From the NCBI GenBank assembly GCA_902521485.1, contig CABYRQ010000012.1, positions 1-38,499 on the forward strand: DNA of 38,499 nucleotides. Direction: 5' to 3'. Under the pieces are notes generated by a model, which saw only the letters and a list, made by a program, of their open reading frames with translations, searched no databases and was not told where the DNA came from. Made by a program: the position numbers and the translations under genes. Each line of letters begins with the position of its first letter. The first letter of the stretch is position 1. This DNA is from an uncultured Alphaproteobacteria bacterium (GTDB lineage: Bacteria; Pseudomonadota; Alphaproteobacteria; HIMB59). Below, piece after piece: positions 19,738-28,334 of this stretch.

Positions 19738-19774
19738 GTATGAATCTTAATATTTATAAAGAATCTTGTGTAAA
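19738..19774 (-). promoter_or_regulatory. putative ccrM promoter containing two GANTC sites
   Basis: Reading the minus strand toward ccrM: TTTACA (-35-like, 19769-19774), a 16-base spacer, TATTAA (-10-like, 19747-19752), then the GTG start nine bases on. A GATTC lies inside the spacer (19761-19765) and a second directly after the -10 box (19742-19746). Both fit GANTC, the expected target of the enzyme encoded downstream. The arrangement suggests methylation-sensitive autoregulation; this is inference. The transcript would have almost no leader. Confidence 0.5.
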
Positions 19775-19798
19775 AAAAACCTACTCTACTGTTGATAA

Positions 19799-20401
19799 CT
19801 AAGTAGATAACTTTTTGATAAGTTTACTTATAGGTTGATAAGTGGTCCTATGATATTTGCTGACCCCATGTGTATAAATAGCGCTTAAGTGAGACTTTGT
19901 ACCGTACCCAGCATTTTTATTCCATTGATAATTACCATCTAATGAGTGGAGTTTCAGAAGTAATTTGTCTCTGAAGACTTTTGCTATAATTGAAGCTGCT
20001 GACACCTGATTAATTTTATCATCTGCTTTAATTAAAGATTTCACCTTATAACCTTTCATTTCGCTTGGAATAAATTTTCCATCTATGATGATCGTATCTG
20101 ATTTTTTAGACAACAAAATTATCGATTGTTTCATGCTTTGCAAAACTACATTGTGAATATTAAACCTTTCAATAAATTTTTTTTTTCCAAAAATAATTTG
20201 ATAATTATAGTCGAAACCTTTATTTAATCTGAAATATTCATAAATTTCCTCTCTCTTTTTTTTATTTATTTTTTTTGAGTCAGAGACAGTAAATGGAAGT
20301 TTATCAAATAAGGAATTTTGTGATCTAAAAGCACAAATTATTGCACTACCAACAAGAGATCCTCTGCCAACCTCGTCGACTCCAACAACATATTCACTCA
20401 T
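19799..20401 (-). CDS. rnhB: ribonuclease HII
   Basis: RNase HII cuts at ribonucleotides in DNA duplexes and starts ribonucleotide excision repair. The 200-residue protein has the N-terminal DE pair in GVDEVGRGSLVG (family DE.GRG), a later Asp in TIIIDGKFIP, and the KADDKINQVSAASIIAKV segment with its catalytic Asp. The C-terminal SKYHRTTYQPI fits the family's H...F.P. ATG at 20401 is preferred over a TTG one codon upstream. It overlaps moaB by eight bases. Confidence 0.96.
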   Translation of the reverse strand: MSEYVVGVDEVGRGSLVGSAIICAFRSQNSLFDKLPFTVSDSKKINKKKREEIYEYFRLNKGFDYNYQIIFGKKKFIERFNIHNVVLQSMKQSIILLSKKSDTIIIDGKFIPSEMKGYKVKSLIKADDKINQVSAASIIAKVFRDKLLLKLHSLDGNYQWNKNAGYGTKSHLSAIYTHGVSKYHRTTYQPISKLIKKLST

Positions 20402-20915
20402 CAAGTCTAGGTATTAGTTCGACAAAATTACATGGCTTGTGTCTTATGTCTAATTGATGAAAAAGAATATCATTCCAAGCATCCCTAACAGCAGAAGTAG
20501 ATCCAGGTAAACAAAAAATGTAAGTTTGATTTAATAAAAATGCACTTGCTCGAGATTGTATAGTAGAGGTTCCAATTTTTTTATAGCTTAATTGTCTAAA
20601 CAATTCACCAAATCCCGGAATTTCAACTTGAGATATTTTTTTTAAGGCATCAATAGTATTATCTCTTCCCGTCAGACCAGTTCCACCTGAAGTAATTATT
20701 ACATCGTGTTCGATAGATGCTGTTAATTTCTGAATAATAGGAATAAAGAGCTTAGGTTCATCTTCAATAATCTGATAGTGGGATACAGAATGTCCTTTTT
20801 TTTGTATCAGTTCTTTTAATGTATTGCCTGATTTATCGTCACTTTCTTTTCTTGTATCTGATAAAGTGATTACGGCAATACTTATTTGTTTAAATGTTAT
20901 TTTTTCATCAATCAT
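20394..20915 (-). CDS. moaB: MoaB/Mog-family molybdenum cofactor protein
   Basis: Proteins of this family bind molybdopterin; Mog adenylylates it, while MoaB paralogs are often of unclear role. The 173-residue protein has SISIAVITLSD-like N-terminal sequence and the MoCF signatures TSGGTGLTGRDNT (about 94-106) and LPGSTSAVRDAW (about 143-154). No other molybdenum-cofactor gene is in the window. It overlaps slt by eight bases. A moaB-slt-UDG series is frequent in alphaproteobacteria, so location alone says little about its job. Confidence 0.9.
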   Translation of the reverse strand: MIDEKITFKQISIAVITLSDTRKESDDKSGNTLKELIQKKGHSVSHYQIIEDEPKLFIPIIQKLTASIEHDVIITSGGTGLTGRDNTIDALKKISQVEIPGFGELFRQLSYKKIGTSTIQSRASAFLLNQTYIFCLPGSTSAVRDAWNDILFHQLDIRHKPCNFVELIPRLDE

Positions 20916-22602
20916 TAATCAAGATAGTATTAGTGGCTATGAGTTCATCAGCATAATTGAATGAATTATGATTTATTAATTCATAAATAACAAGATTAGT
21001 TAGAACTCTCTCAACAAACATTCTTGTTTCTCTTGATGGTATAGACTCAATTAAAAGAAAACTATCATCGTTAAATGTAGTTTTTTTCATCCATTTTGAA
21101 AGATTTCCTGGCCCTGCATTATATGAGATTAAAGCCTTTAGCAAATCTCCATTAATATAATTGATAGATAATAAATTTTGAAGGTAAAGGCTACCTGTTT
21201 CAACATTAATTTCAGGATCATACAATATTCTCGGATTAGACTTAAATTTATATTTTTTATTTACCATGTGAGCAGTTGATGGAAGAATTTGCATCAATCC
21301 ATATGCACTTTTACCACTTTTTGCAAAAGCACTAAACTGCGACTCTTGTCTAATCATGCTTATAATAATAGTTGGGTCAATACTATTGAAATTGTAATCT
21401 TGTATCCATTTTGGTGTTGGATATAAAAAATTTATGGGGGCATCATCTTTAAACAAGTATTTTGCTGTTTTAATTTGCAGGGAACTCAGATCATTTTTAA
21501 TAGAAAAATTTAGGATTAGTCTTTTAAATCTTTCATTTGTAATGTTTTGAAGTCTATTTAATTCTATCTCTGCAATTGGAAGTTCATCGATTTCAATTAA
21601 GGCCTGAATTCTCTCACCTAATTTTGTATCTAAAAATGATTCAAGATCCGAGCTCATTAATGAGGTATTAAATTCAAAGTCTTGAATAGTTTTATCTAAA
21701 ATTCTACAAGATAAAATTGAGTATATATTAAAACTTGGTTTACAAGATTTATTTAGAGCCTCTAAAGATGCTTTGAAAGTAATTTCATCATTAGCATCTT
21801 TTGTTGAGGATAAAAATGACCAATAAGTACCAGCATCCCTTAACCATTTGTTATCTGAAATTTTTGAGAGTATTAAAAATTGTCTCGAGGCTTTTTGGAA
21901 ATTTCCTTTTCTATAATAGGAGAGACCTTTGATCCATAAGCCCTCATCGTAAGGTTGACTTAAGAAAGCTTCATCATTTAAAATATTTATAGCCTTATCA
22001 TCTAAATCCGCAAGGTAGTAGCCATTGGCAATTTTGGAAAGTAGAAAAGATTTTTCTTTTTGATTAAAATATTTTATGTGGTGGTTTAAATACTCTAATG
22101 CTCCAGTAGGCCATCCTCTTCCAACTCTTGATCTTACTGTATTATAAATACTAATTTTTTTTGAGTAATTTTTATTTGAAAATATTTTATTTGATTTAGT
22201 TGAGACAGTTTCTTGTGACTTATCTTTTTGAAAGATCTCATCAAAAAGTGGGTATGAATTTTTTTTTGGTTTTTTTGCCCCCTCTGGCATTCTCCTTACT
22301 CCCAATTTATAAATTCTTCTCGCTTCGTAATGATCACTATATTCAATCAACCAATCTCGCAGCTCCAAAAAACTAGAGCGATGTGCTGTTGGATGAAGAA
22401 GTTTTAAAGCTTGAACATGACCCATAAGAATTAAATCATCTAGTTTTGCTATATCTTTATCACCTTTATCAAAATTTCCATTTCTGTAATCATTAAAAAT
22501 ACTTTTGTAAAGACCAATATCTTTAGAGCTAAGAGCAAAGATACTCTGTGAGTAAAAAAACGTTAAAGTTAATATAAGTATAATTCTCAATTTATCCACC
22601 AA
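20908..22602 (-). CDS. slt: soluble lytic murein transglycosylase
   Basis: This enzyme cleaves the MurNAc-GlcNAc bond of peptidoglycan, leaving 1,6-anhydroMurNAc. The 564-residue protein has a signal peptide (hydrophobic residues about 6-22, cut near FALSS), a long alpha-helical superhelix (about 30-390) and a C-terminal SLT domain. The catalytic Glu is about E420 in MIRQESQFSAFAKSG, followed by AYGLMQILPSTA and ALISYNAGPGN. Start is TTG (22602) or GTG (22599); both keep the signal peptide. It overlaps the UDG-fold gene by up to 11 bases. Confidence 0.95.
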   Translation of the reverse strand: MVDKLRIILILTLTFFYSQSIFALSSKDIGLYKSIFNDYRNGNFDKGDKDIAKLDDLILMGHVQALKLLHPTAHRSSFLELRDWLIEYSDHYEARRIYKLGVRRMPEGAKKPKKNSYPLFDEIFQKDKSQETVSTKSNKIFSNKNYSKKISIYNTVRSRVGRGWPTGALEYLNHHIKYFNQKEKSFLLSKIANGYYLADLDDKAINILNDEAFLSQPYDEGLWIKGLSYYRKGNFQKASRQFLILSKISDNKWLRDAGTYWSFLSSTKDANDEITFKASLEALNKSCKPSFNIYSILSCRILDKTIQDFEFNTSLMSSDLESFLDTKLGERIQALIEIDELPIAEIELNRLQNITNERFKRLILNFSIKNDLSSLQIKTAKYLFKDDAPINFLYPTPKWIQDYNFNSIDPTIIISMIRQESQFSAFAKSGKSAYGLMQILPSTAHMVNKKYKFKSNPRILYDPEINVETGSLYLQNLLSINYINGDLLKALISYNAGPGNLSKWMKKTTFNDDSFLLIESIPSRETRMFVERVLTNLVIYELINHNSFNYADELIATNTILIND

Positions 22603-23269
22603 GCTGCTTTTTAATTTCTTTTAAATCTTCCCAAGCATCTTTCTTAAGTTCTGGATTATTTATCAATAAAGACGGCTCATATAGCACACGGCATTTTTTG
22701 GGCACCACATCATTGGGTGTGTTGAAATCAAACCATTTTCCACGAAGAGACATGGAAGACAAGTCTGCGGCCAATAACATTTTGATGCAATAATTTGACA
22801 TAATTATTAAATATTTTGGGTTAATCAATTCAATCAACCGATAATTGATAAGTTGTAAAATTGAATTCATTTTGTGGTTATTATCAAATTCACTAAGTCC
22901 CCTTGGTATATAAGACATTAAGCTTATTTGTTTTCTATCTAATTTTATGGAGGAAAGCATTTTATCGAATAACTCACCATTTGCTTTATCTATTATCTTT
23001 TCATCATTAATGTCGCATTTACCGTAAAAAAATAATATCTTCGAGTTTTTATCACCTTCTACTAGATTGATTTGTTGATTAATATTCAACTTTAATAATT
23101 CATTTTTTAAAAAATCCTCTATTTGATCAATACTGGTGGCTTTGCTTGGACTATTGATAATATCTGTATTTATTTGGTTATCGGAATCATCTTGAGATTT
23201 TTTTACTTGAAATTCCTCCAGATTCATCAATTCCAAAAGAATATTTTTTTGGTAATCTTGGTTATTCAT
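22592..23269 (-). CDS. uracil-DNA glycosylase-fold protein, catalytic motifs degenerate
   Basis: The 225-residue protein aligns by pattern with alphaproteobacterial family-4-type uracil-DNA glycosylases: GELFDKMLSSIKLDR (about 98-112) matches the family's G.LLD.ML..IGLDR, LRGKWFDF (175-182) matches LRG.WF.Y, and LKKDAWEDLKEIKKQL matches the C-terminal helix. But motif A (normally GEAPG.ED) reads GKCDINDE at 83-90, the HP[SA] motif B reads YEPSLL at 197-202 with Glu in place of His, and no four-cysteine Fe-S pattern is visible. It is placed directly upstream of slt as in relatives. Activity is therefore doubtful. ATG 23269 is preferred over the upstream TTG. Confidence 0.78.
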   Translation of the reverse strand: MNNQDYQKNILLELMNLEEFQVKKSQDDSDNQINTDIINSPSKATSIDQIEDFLKNELLKLNINQQINLVEGDKNSKILFFYGKCDINDEKIIDKANGELFDKMLSSIKLDRKQISLMSYIPRGLSEFDNNHKMNSILQLINYRLIELINPKYLIIMSNYCIKMLLAADLSSMSLRGKWFDFNTPNDVVPKKCRVLYEPSLLINNPELKKDAWEDLKEIKKQLGG

Positions 23270-24866
23270 GATCAAAAAATTATCTTTTAGTTTATATTTT
23301 ATATGTTTTTTTGGATTTATTGTATATGCATATGGGTCTCAATTAAAAAATACTTTCGAAAATCAACTTCTTAGTTCAATTTATTCTGAATACAATAACG
23401 ATTATTTAATTTGGGAAAAATTACCTAAATATAATTTTTCAAATGATCATACCTCAACCTTACTAAGTAATATTATTATAGGAAATTATACTTTTGATAA
23501 TATTAGTAAAATTGAAAGTGGATTTATTCATGAAATTGTTCTTTTTCTAAAGAATCTAAGTGATGACAAATGCCTAAATATTCCTGACAAAAAACAAATT
23601 TATATTTTTGAAGAGGCCATATTAAAAAGCATAAATTTTTGGATGACTTTTTGCAATCAGCACAATGGTCAAAAAAATTTAAAAAGTTTGAATGCAATAG
23701 ATAGTCGATTTACAAATTTAAAATATATCAATAATATTTTTTACTATCATCTTCAAAAGGACTTAAAAAGTTTGAGAGAAATTAATGAAGAAATAACATC
23801 AAATGTACAAACACTCTCTATCTTTAATTCTAAAGAATTAAATGTAATGGACAGTATTTTCAATTATCATAACATTAATTTTCCACTGTCAGATTTTATT
23901 CAGTCATCAACTACTTTTAATAATTTGTCTATTGAATTAGATCAAAATTACATAGTTAAGGATTACGAAGACATAATATATCTTCAACTATTTCAAACTA
24001 GTACTTATTATTTTTATGCTCGTGAGTATAAAAAAGCACTTGCTTTATTATCTTATTTAATCGAAATAAATCCGGATAATAGGGATTATTATCTTTATAA
24101 AAAAATTTCATTTTTAGCAGAATTAAATCCAAGTGAAGAAATACTAAAATTAATCCAAAATTTTAACCCAACTGACATAAATTTTAATTTTTTTAAAAAC
24201 TACCTTTATATCTCAACATCATTTGAATTAGACACTGATATGACTGACTTAGTGTATTTTATAAACAATAGCGATCATCAAACTGATTGGATAAATCTAG
24301 AGTTATCATTTCTTGTTGCGATGGAAATGTACTTTTTAAATGATAATAGTGGCGCTTTAGATTTTATAAATAAGTGTTGCGAGAATATTATAGAGAATTC
24401 TGATGATGCAATTCATCTTTTCAAATATGGTATTTTGCTAGAGAGAAATAATGAAATCAAAAAAGCTGAGGAAATTATCCAAAAAAGTATTGATATATCT
24501 AAAAGTTCATATCCTTATATATTAAATTATCTTGCATATTTATGGGTTGAGAATGATAGAAAATTAGATCTTGCAGAAAGTATGCTTCAAAAGGCAGTAA
24601 AAGACTCAAATTATAGTGATGGGGCTATACTTGATAGTTTGGGATGGCTTTATTATAAGAAAGATAATTTCGATTTGGCAGAAAAATGGATTTACGATGC
24701 CTATCAACTTGAACCTTCAGAGCCAGAAATAATAGATCATTTATCTCAAATTTATTATGAATTAGGCAGATACAAAGAGTCAAAATTTTTAGATAATAAA
24801 ATTATACTATTTCATAAAGATTATTTTAAATACGAGGAAGTTTTAAGTAGAAATGAAAATAAGTAA
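23268..24866 (+). CDS. exported TPR-repeat protein
   Basis: The 532-residue protein has a signal-like N-terminus (KKL then hydrophobic 5-20, with AYGS near the likely cut). The first half is Asn/Ile-rich helical sequence without a motif I can name. The second half has clear TPR units: YFYAREYKKALALLSYLIEINPDN (in pieces, about 243-270), and three or more repeats from about 365 to 515 with DSLGWLYYKKDNFDLAEKW and DHLSQIYYELGRYKES. This is the position of the large TPR protein upstream of ispE in other alphaproteobacteria; it is probably periplasmic or outer-membrane associated. Function unknown. It overlaps ispE by 14 bases. Confidence 0.85.
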   Translation: MIKKLSFSLYFICFFGFIVYAYGSQLKNTFENQLLSSIYSEYNNDYLIWEKLPKYNFSNDHTSTLLSNIIIGNYTFDNISKIESGFIHEIVLFLKNLSDDKCLNIPDKKQIYIFEEAILKSINFWMTFCNQHNGQKNLKSLNAIDSRFTNLKYINNIFYYHLQKDLKSLREINEEITSNVQTLSIFNSKELNVMDSIFNYHNINFPLSDFIQSSTTFNNLSIELDQNYIVKDYEDIIYLQLFQTSTYYFYAREYKKALALLSYLIEINPDNRDYYLYKKISFLAELNPSEEILKLIQNFNPTDINFNFFKNYLYISTSFELDTDMTDLVYFINNSDHQTDWINLELSFLVAMEMYFLNDNSGALDFINKCCENIIENSDDAIHLFKYGILLERNNEIKKAEEIIQKSIDISKSSYPYILNYLAYLWVENDRKLDLAESMLQKAVKDSNYSDGAILDSLGWLYYKKDNFDLAEKWIYDAYQLEPSEPEIIDHLSQIYYELGRYKESKFLDNKIILFHKDYFKYEEVLSRNENK

Positions 24867-25671
24867 ATTAACAAGTTATGCTAAAATAAATCTTGATTTA
24901 AAAATTATATATTATGATAAAATTATAAAAAAACATAAGATTTCTTCTAAAGTTGTTATTTTAAGATTAAATGATTTAATTACTGTATCTAATTCTACAA
25001 AGTTACAAATTACTTATTACGATCAAAATAAAAAAATAATCAAATTGAAAAATGATATTATAAAAAAATCAATTCTTTTTTTTGATAGAAAATATAAAAC
25101 TAAAACAAAATTAAAATTTTTAGTTTACAAAAAAATACCAATTGGTTATGGGTTAGGAGGTGGATCCTCAAATGCAGCCTCAATTTTGAAATTTCTATAT
25201 AAATATCATCAAATTACTTCAAAAAACTTTGAAAAAGATGCACCATTAATTGGTTCAGATGTAATTATTTTTAAAGATAAATATCCAAAAATAATTGATG
25301 GATTAAGTCAGTATAAATACCTCAAGGCAAAAAAATATTATTGGAGAAAAGTTTACTTAATTTTTCCTTCACAAAAAAATTTAACTAAAAAAATTTATAA
25401 TTATTTTAAAAACCATAATATGGGAGCAAAAAAACAACTAATATCTCAAAATAATTTGATTAGTTCATCTATGTTGTTAAATAAAGAGTTTAAAGAATTA
25501 TTTATGTTCCTTTTGGATTATAGGAAAGATTTCCTAAAATTTGGCATGAGTGGTAGTGGATCTTCAATTTTTGTATCTTTCAAGAAAATCGCAAAAGAAA
25601 GGTCGATTTTTAGGGAGATTAATAAATTTTATCCTTCAGTTAGAATTGAAAAATCCTCTTATTTCGGATAA
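24853..25671 (+). CDS. ispE: 4-diphosphocytidyl-2-C-methyl-D-erythritol kinase
   Basis: IspE phosphorylates CDP-methylerythritol in the MEP isoprenoid pathway. The 272-residue GHMP kinase has K11 in SYAKINLDLKI, the phosphate loop IGYGLGGGSSNAAS (97-110), the catalytic Asp D136 in LIGSDVIIF, and the C-terminal GHMP motif MSGSGSSIFVSF. The usual GADVP is changed to GSDVI, dropping the Pro. It is slightly shorter than typical (280-300) and very Lys/Ile-rich, in line with the base composition. A tRNA gene follows 16 bases later. Confidence 0.93.
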   Translation: MKISKLTSYAKINLDLKIIYYDKIIKKHKISSKVVILRLNDLITVSNSTKLQITYYDQNKKIIKLKNDIIKKSILFFDRKYKTKTKLKFLVYKKIPIGYGLGGGSSNAASILKFLYKYHQITSKNFEKDAPLIGSDVIIFKDKYPKIIDGLSQYKYLKAKKYYWRKVYLIFPSQKNLTKKIYNYFKNHNMGAKKQLISQNNLISSSMLLNKEFKELFMFLLDYRKDFLKFGMSGSGSSIFVSFKKIAKERSIFREINKFYPSVRIEKSSYFG

Positions 25672-25687
25672 GTTCTTTAAATCCTGA

Positions 25688-25762
25688 TGGGGCGTAGCCA
25701 AGCGGTAAGGCACCGGTTTTTGGTATCGGCATGCGTAGGTTCGAATCCTACCGCCCCAGCCA
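25688..25762 (+). tRNA. tRNA-Gln (anticodon TTG), CCA encoded
   Basis: A full cloverleaf can be drawn: acceptor stem TGGGGCG (25688-25694) with CGCCCCA (25752-25758), discriminator G at 25759, D-arm GCC...GGC, anticodon stem CCGGT/ATCGG with loop TTTTGGT, giving anticodon TTG at 25720-25722, and a T-arm with GTTCGAATC. The 3' CCA is encoded (25760-25762). The U-A first acceptor pair is a known identity feature of glutamine tRNAs. Confidence 0.97.
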
Positions 25763-25787
25763 TATCTAAGCTATAAATTGAAATAAT

Positions 25788-27605
25788 ATGAAACAACTTT
25801 TATTTTCACTTAAAGAGGGATCAGTTAGTTATCATAAAAAAGAAATTTTAAAAGAACTTGATATAAATATTCATCGAAAAGATTTTATTGCTCTTGTTGG
25901 TAAAAATGGGGCAGGGAAATCAACCCTAATGAATGTCATATCAGGTCAACATGATATTGATGCTGGTGAAAAATGGAGTATTGATAATTTTGCTGTAAAT
26001 TATTTCAACCAAAATTTTGTATTAAATGATGATAATAACACCGTTGAGCAAGAAATTTTATCTGTAATCAAAAATCAAGATAATAATTATGAGATAGATA
26101 TATTTTGCAATAATTTAAGTATTGATAAAAACAGTTTAATTAAACATTTATCTGGGGGGCAAAAAAGGAGAGTAGGGCTAATCAAAAATTTAATCAAACC
26201 ATCTGATCTTTTGCTATTAGATGAACCAACTAATCATTTAGACTTGGACACAATTGTTTGGCTAGAAAATTATTTAAAAAAACTAGATTGTGCAATTTTA
26301 TGTGTAAGTCATGATAGACAATTTCTTAAAAACTTTACAAATAAAATATTATGGATAGATCGATCTAAAATAAAAATAAACTACAAAGGTTATAGTGATT
26401 TTGATAATTGGTCTGAGACTCTTTTATCACAAGAAGAGAGAGAACTACAAAATAGGAAGCAATTTGTCAATTTAGAGGTGAATTGGGCTAATAAAGGAGT
26501 TAAAGCAAGAGTTAAAAGAAATACCAGAAGGTTAGAACAAGCTAAAGACTTAAAGGAAAATTTAGACAAAGATATTAGCGAATTTAAAAAAGCTACAAAA
26601 AAGATTGAAATTAATCAAATTTATGAGAATTCAAAGAATTTTAAAAATGTTGCAGAGTTTCACAATGCAGAATTTTACTATGAAGAAAATAATAAAAATT
26701 TTATTTTAAAAAACTTTAATTTAAAAATAAGCAAAAAAGATAGAATTGGTCTTTTGGGAGGTAATGGATCTGGAAAAACAACTTTTTTAAAAATTTTACT
26801 TAATGAACTGAATTTAAAATCGGGAACTTTAAAATTAAGAAAAGAGTTAGAGTTTTCCTATTTTGATCAATTAAGAAATGATTTAAAAGACAATTTACCA
26901 ATAAAGAAGGTCTTAGTCCCCTCTGGTGGCGATTACTTAAAAACGCAGGGTAAAGAGAGACATGTATGCAGTTATTTAAAAGATTTCCATTTTGATCCAT
27001 CTAAAGCAAATGATCCTGTCGGGAGTTTATCTGGTGGAATGAAAAATCGACTACTTTTATCAAAAGTCTTATCAAATCCTAAAAGTGGCTTAATCTTAGA
27101 TGAGCCTACTAATGACCTTGATATTGATACTTTAGATTTAGTAGAGTCTATACTTTCTAATTACAACGGGACTCTCGTAGTTGTCTCACACAATAGAGAT
27201 TTTTTAGACAAATTAGTAAATAAAATATTATTTTTTAAAGGAAATGGTGATGTTTTGTTATTTAATGGTGGCTATCATGACTTCTTAAAAAACAAAGATC
27301 TTCTTGAAAATGATACTAATAACTATTCTCAAAATGAAAATAAATCTGAAAAGAAAAATATAAATTTAAAAAATTTACATAAAAAAAAGTTAACCTTTAA
27401 ATTACAATATGAGCTTAATAATTTACCCAAGCAAATAGACCTTTTGAAAGAAGAAATTGTTCATTTAGAAAAAATCATAGAGGCACCAGATCTTTATAAA
27501 AAGGACTATGAGTTATTTATTAGCACAACTAAAAAATTAGGCTCTCTCCAAATAGAATTGGAAAATAAAGAGCAAAGATGGCTAGAACTCATGGAATTAA
27601 ATTAG
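25788..27605 (+). CDS. ABC-F family ATPase, Uup-like
   Basis: ABC-F proteins are soluble twin-ATPase factors that act on ribosomes or, for Uup, also in DNA precise-excision phenotypes. The 605-residue protein has two cassettes: Walker A GKNGAGKST (38-46), signature LSGGQKRR and Walker B LLLDEPTNHLD in the first; Walker A GGNGSGKTT (324-332), signature LSGGMKNR and LILDEPTNDLD in the second. A linker of about 80 residues separates them. The C-terminal part (about 515-605) is a charged coiled coil, as in Uup. There are no membrane segments, so it is not a transporter. Confidence 0.93.
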   Translation: MKQLLFSLKEGSVSYHKKEILKELDINIHRKDFIALVGKNGAGKSTLMNVISGQHDIDAGEKWSIDNFAVNYFNQNFVLNDDNNTVEQEILSVIKNQDNNYEIDIFCNNLSIDKNSLIKHLSGGQKRRVGLIKNLIKPSDLLLLDEPTNHLDLDTIVWLENYLKKLDCAILCVSHDRQFLKNFTNKILWIDRSKIKINYKGYSDFDNWSETLLSQEERELQNRKQFVNLEVNWANKGVKARVKRNTRRLEQAKDLKENLDKDISEFKKATKKIEINQIYENSKNFKNVAEFHNAEFYYEENNKNFILKNFNLKISKKDRIGLLGGNGSGKTTFLKILLNELNLKSGTLKLRKELEFSYFDQLRNDLKDNLPIKKVLVPSGGDYLKTQGKERHVCSYLKDFHFDPSKANDPVGSLSGGMKNRLLLSKVLSNPKSGLILDEPTNDLDIDTLDLVESILSNYNGTLVVVSHNRDFLDKLVNKILFFKGNGDVLLFNGGYHDFLKNKDLLENDTNNYSQNENKSEKKNINLKNLHKKKLTFKLQYELNNLPKQIDLLKEEIVHLEKIIEAPDLYKKDYELFISTTKKLGSLQIELENKEQRWLELMELN

Positions 27606-27608
27606 AAG

Positions 27609-28334
27609 ATGAATTTAAAAAAAAAAGTAGAAGAAATCTCTAATATTTCTAATTTTGATGAAATCTGCAGTATGCTTCCATTTGAAAAAAAGGATATTTA
27701 TCTTATTGGAGGAGCCACTAGGTCGTTATTATCGGATAATCACGAAAACAAAGATATTGATGTAGTTATTCCAGAATTAGATGATCGAACGGTCGATAAA
27801 ATTTTAGATAAATATGATAGTGCAAAATATTATCAAGCTTATAAAAGTATATCGTTCGAATTAGGTGATTTTGAGTTCCAGATAAATTCATTTAGAAAAG
27901 ATGTAGCCCCATCTGGAAGACATTCAAAAATTGCTAATGCCTTGAGTATTAAAGAGGACTCTTTAAGAAGAGATTTTACATTTAATAGCATATACATAAA
28001 TTTAATCGGGGAGGTGTTCGATTTTTATTCAGGTGTTGAGCATTTTAAAAATAACTACTTGAAGTTTATTTTTGACCCAATTGTACAAATTCAAAAAGAT
28101 TATCTAAGGGCAATAAGATATATCAGGTTTCTTTCATTATTTGAAAATACAAAAACCTTTCCAGCTGATTTGGAAGCTATAATGTTACTCTCAAAAAACA
28201 TTACAGATTTTGTAAAAGAAAAAAAAATATCACAAGAGCTTAATAAGATCTACAAGATGCCATTTCCAAAAAATACCATTACTTTTTTAAAAGCGAATAA
28301 TGAGCTGAGGCAATTTTTAGATTTTTTATCTTAA
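27609..28334 (+). CDS. CCA-adding-enzyme/poly(A) polymerase-like nucleotidyltransferase, short form
   Basis: The 241-residue protein has the class II head: GGATR (34-38), the metal-binding DIDVV (about 49-53), DVAPSGRHSKIA (family D.etDGRha), RRDFTFNSIYI (family RRDFTINAL) and DYLRAIRYIRF (family DylRilRf.RF), then the neck-like ISQELNKIYK (family erI..EL.Kll). Normal alphaproteobacterial enzymes have roughly 380-420 residues; the body and tail domains that clamp the tRNA are missing. The stop is followed at once by the convergent trmL, with no remnant in another frame. Whether it still adds CCA is uncertain. It lies three bases after the ABC-F gene. Confidence 0.85.
   Translation: MNLKKKVEEISNISNFDEICSMLPFEKKDIYLIGGATRSLLSDNHENKDIDVVIPELDDRTVDKILDKYDSAKYYQAYKSISFELGDFEFQINSFRKDVAPSGRHSKIANALSIKEDSLRRDFTFNSIYINLIGEVFDFYSGVEHFKNNYLKFIFDPIVQIQKDYLRAIRYIRFLSLFENTKTFPADLEAIMLLSKNITDFVKEKKISQELNKIYKMPFPKNTITFLKANNELRQFLDFLS

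Noticed and set aside
22591..22599. TTATCCACC resembling a DnaA box (TTATCCACA)
   Set aside because: It is a single copy inside the slt/UDG coding overlap, with no cluster of boxes, no AT-rich unwinding region distinct from background and no origin genes nearby.
25680..25790. tRNA-Gln as an integration site with a nearby mobile element
   Set aside because: No duplicated tRNA end, integrase or composition change is seen on either side; the flanks are core genes ispE and an ABC-F ATPase.
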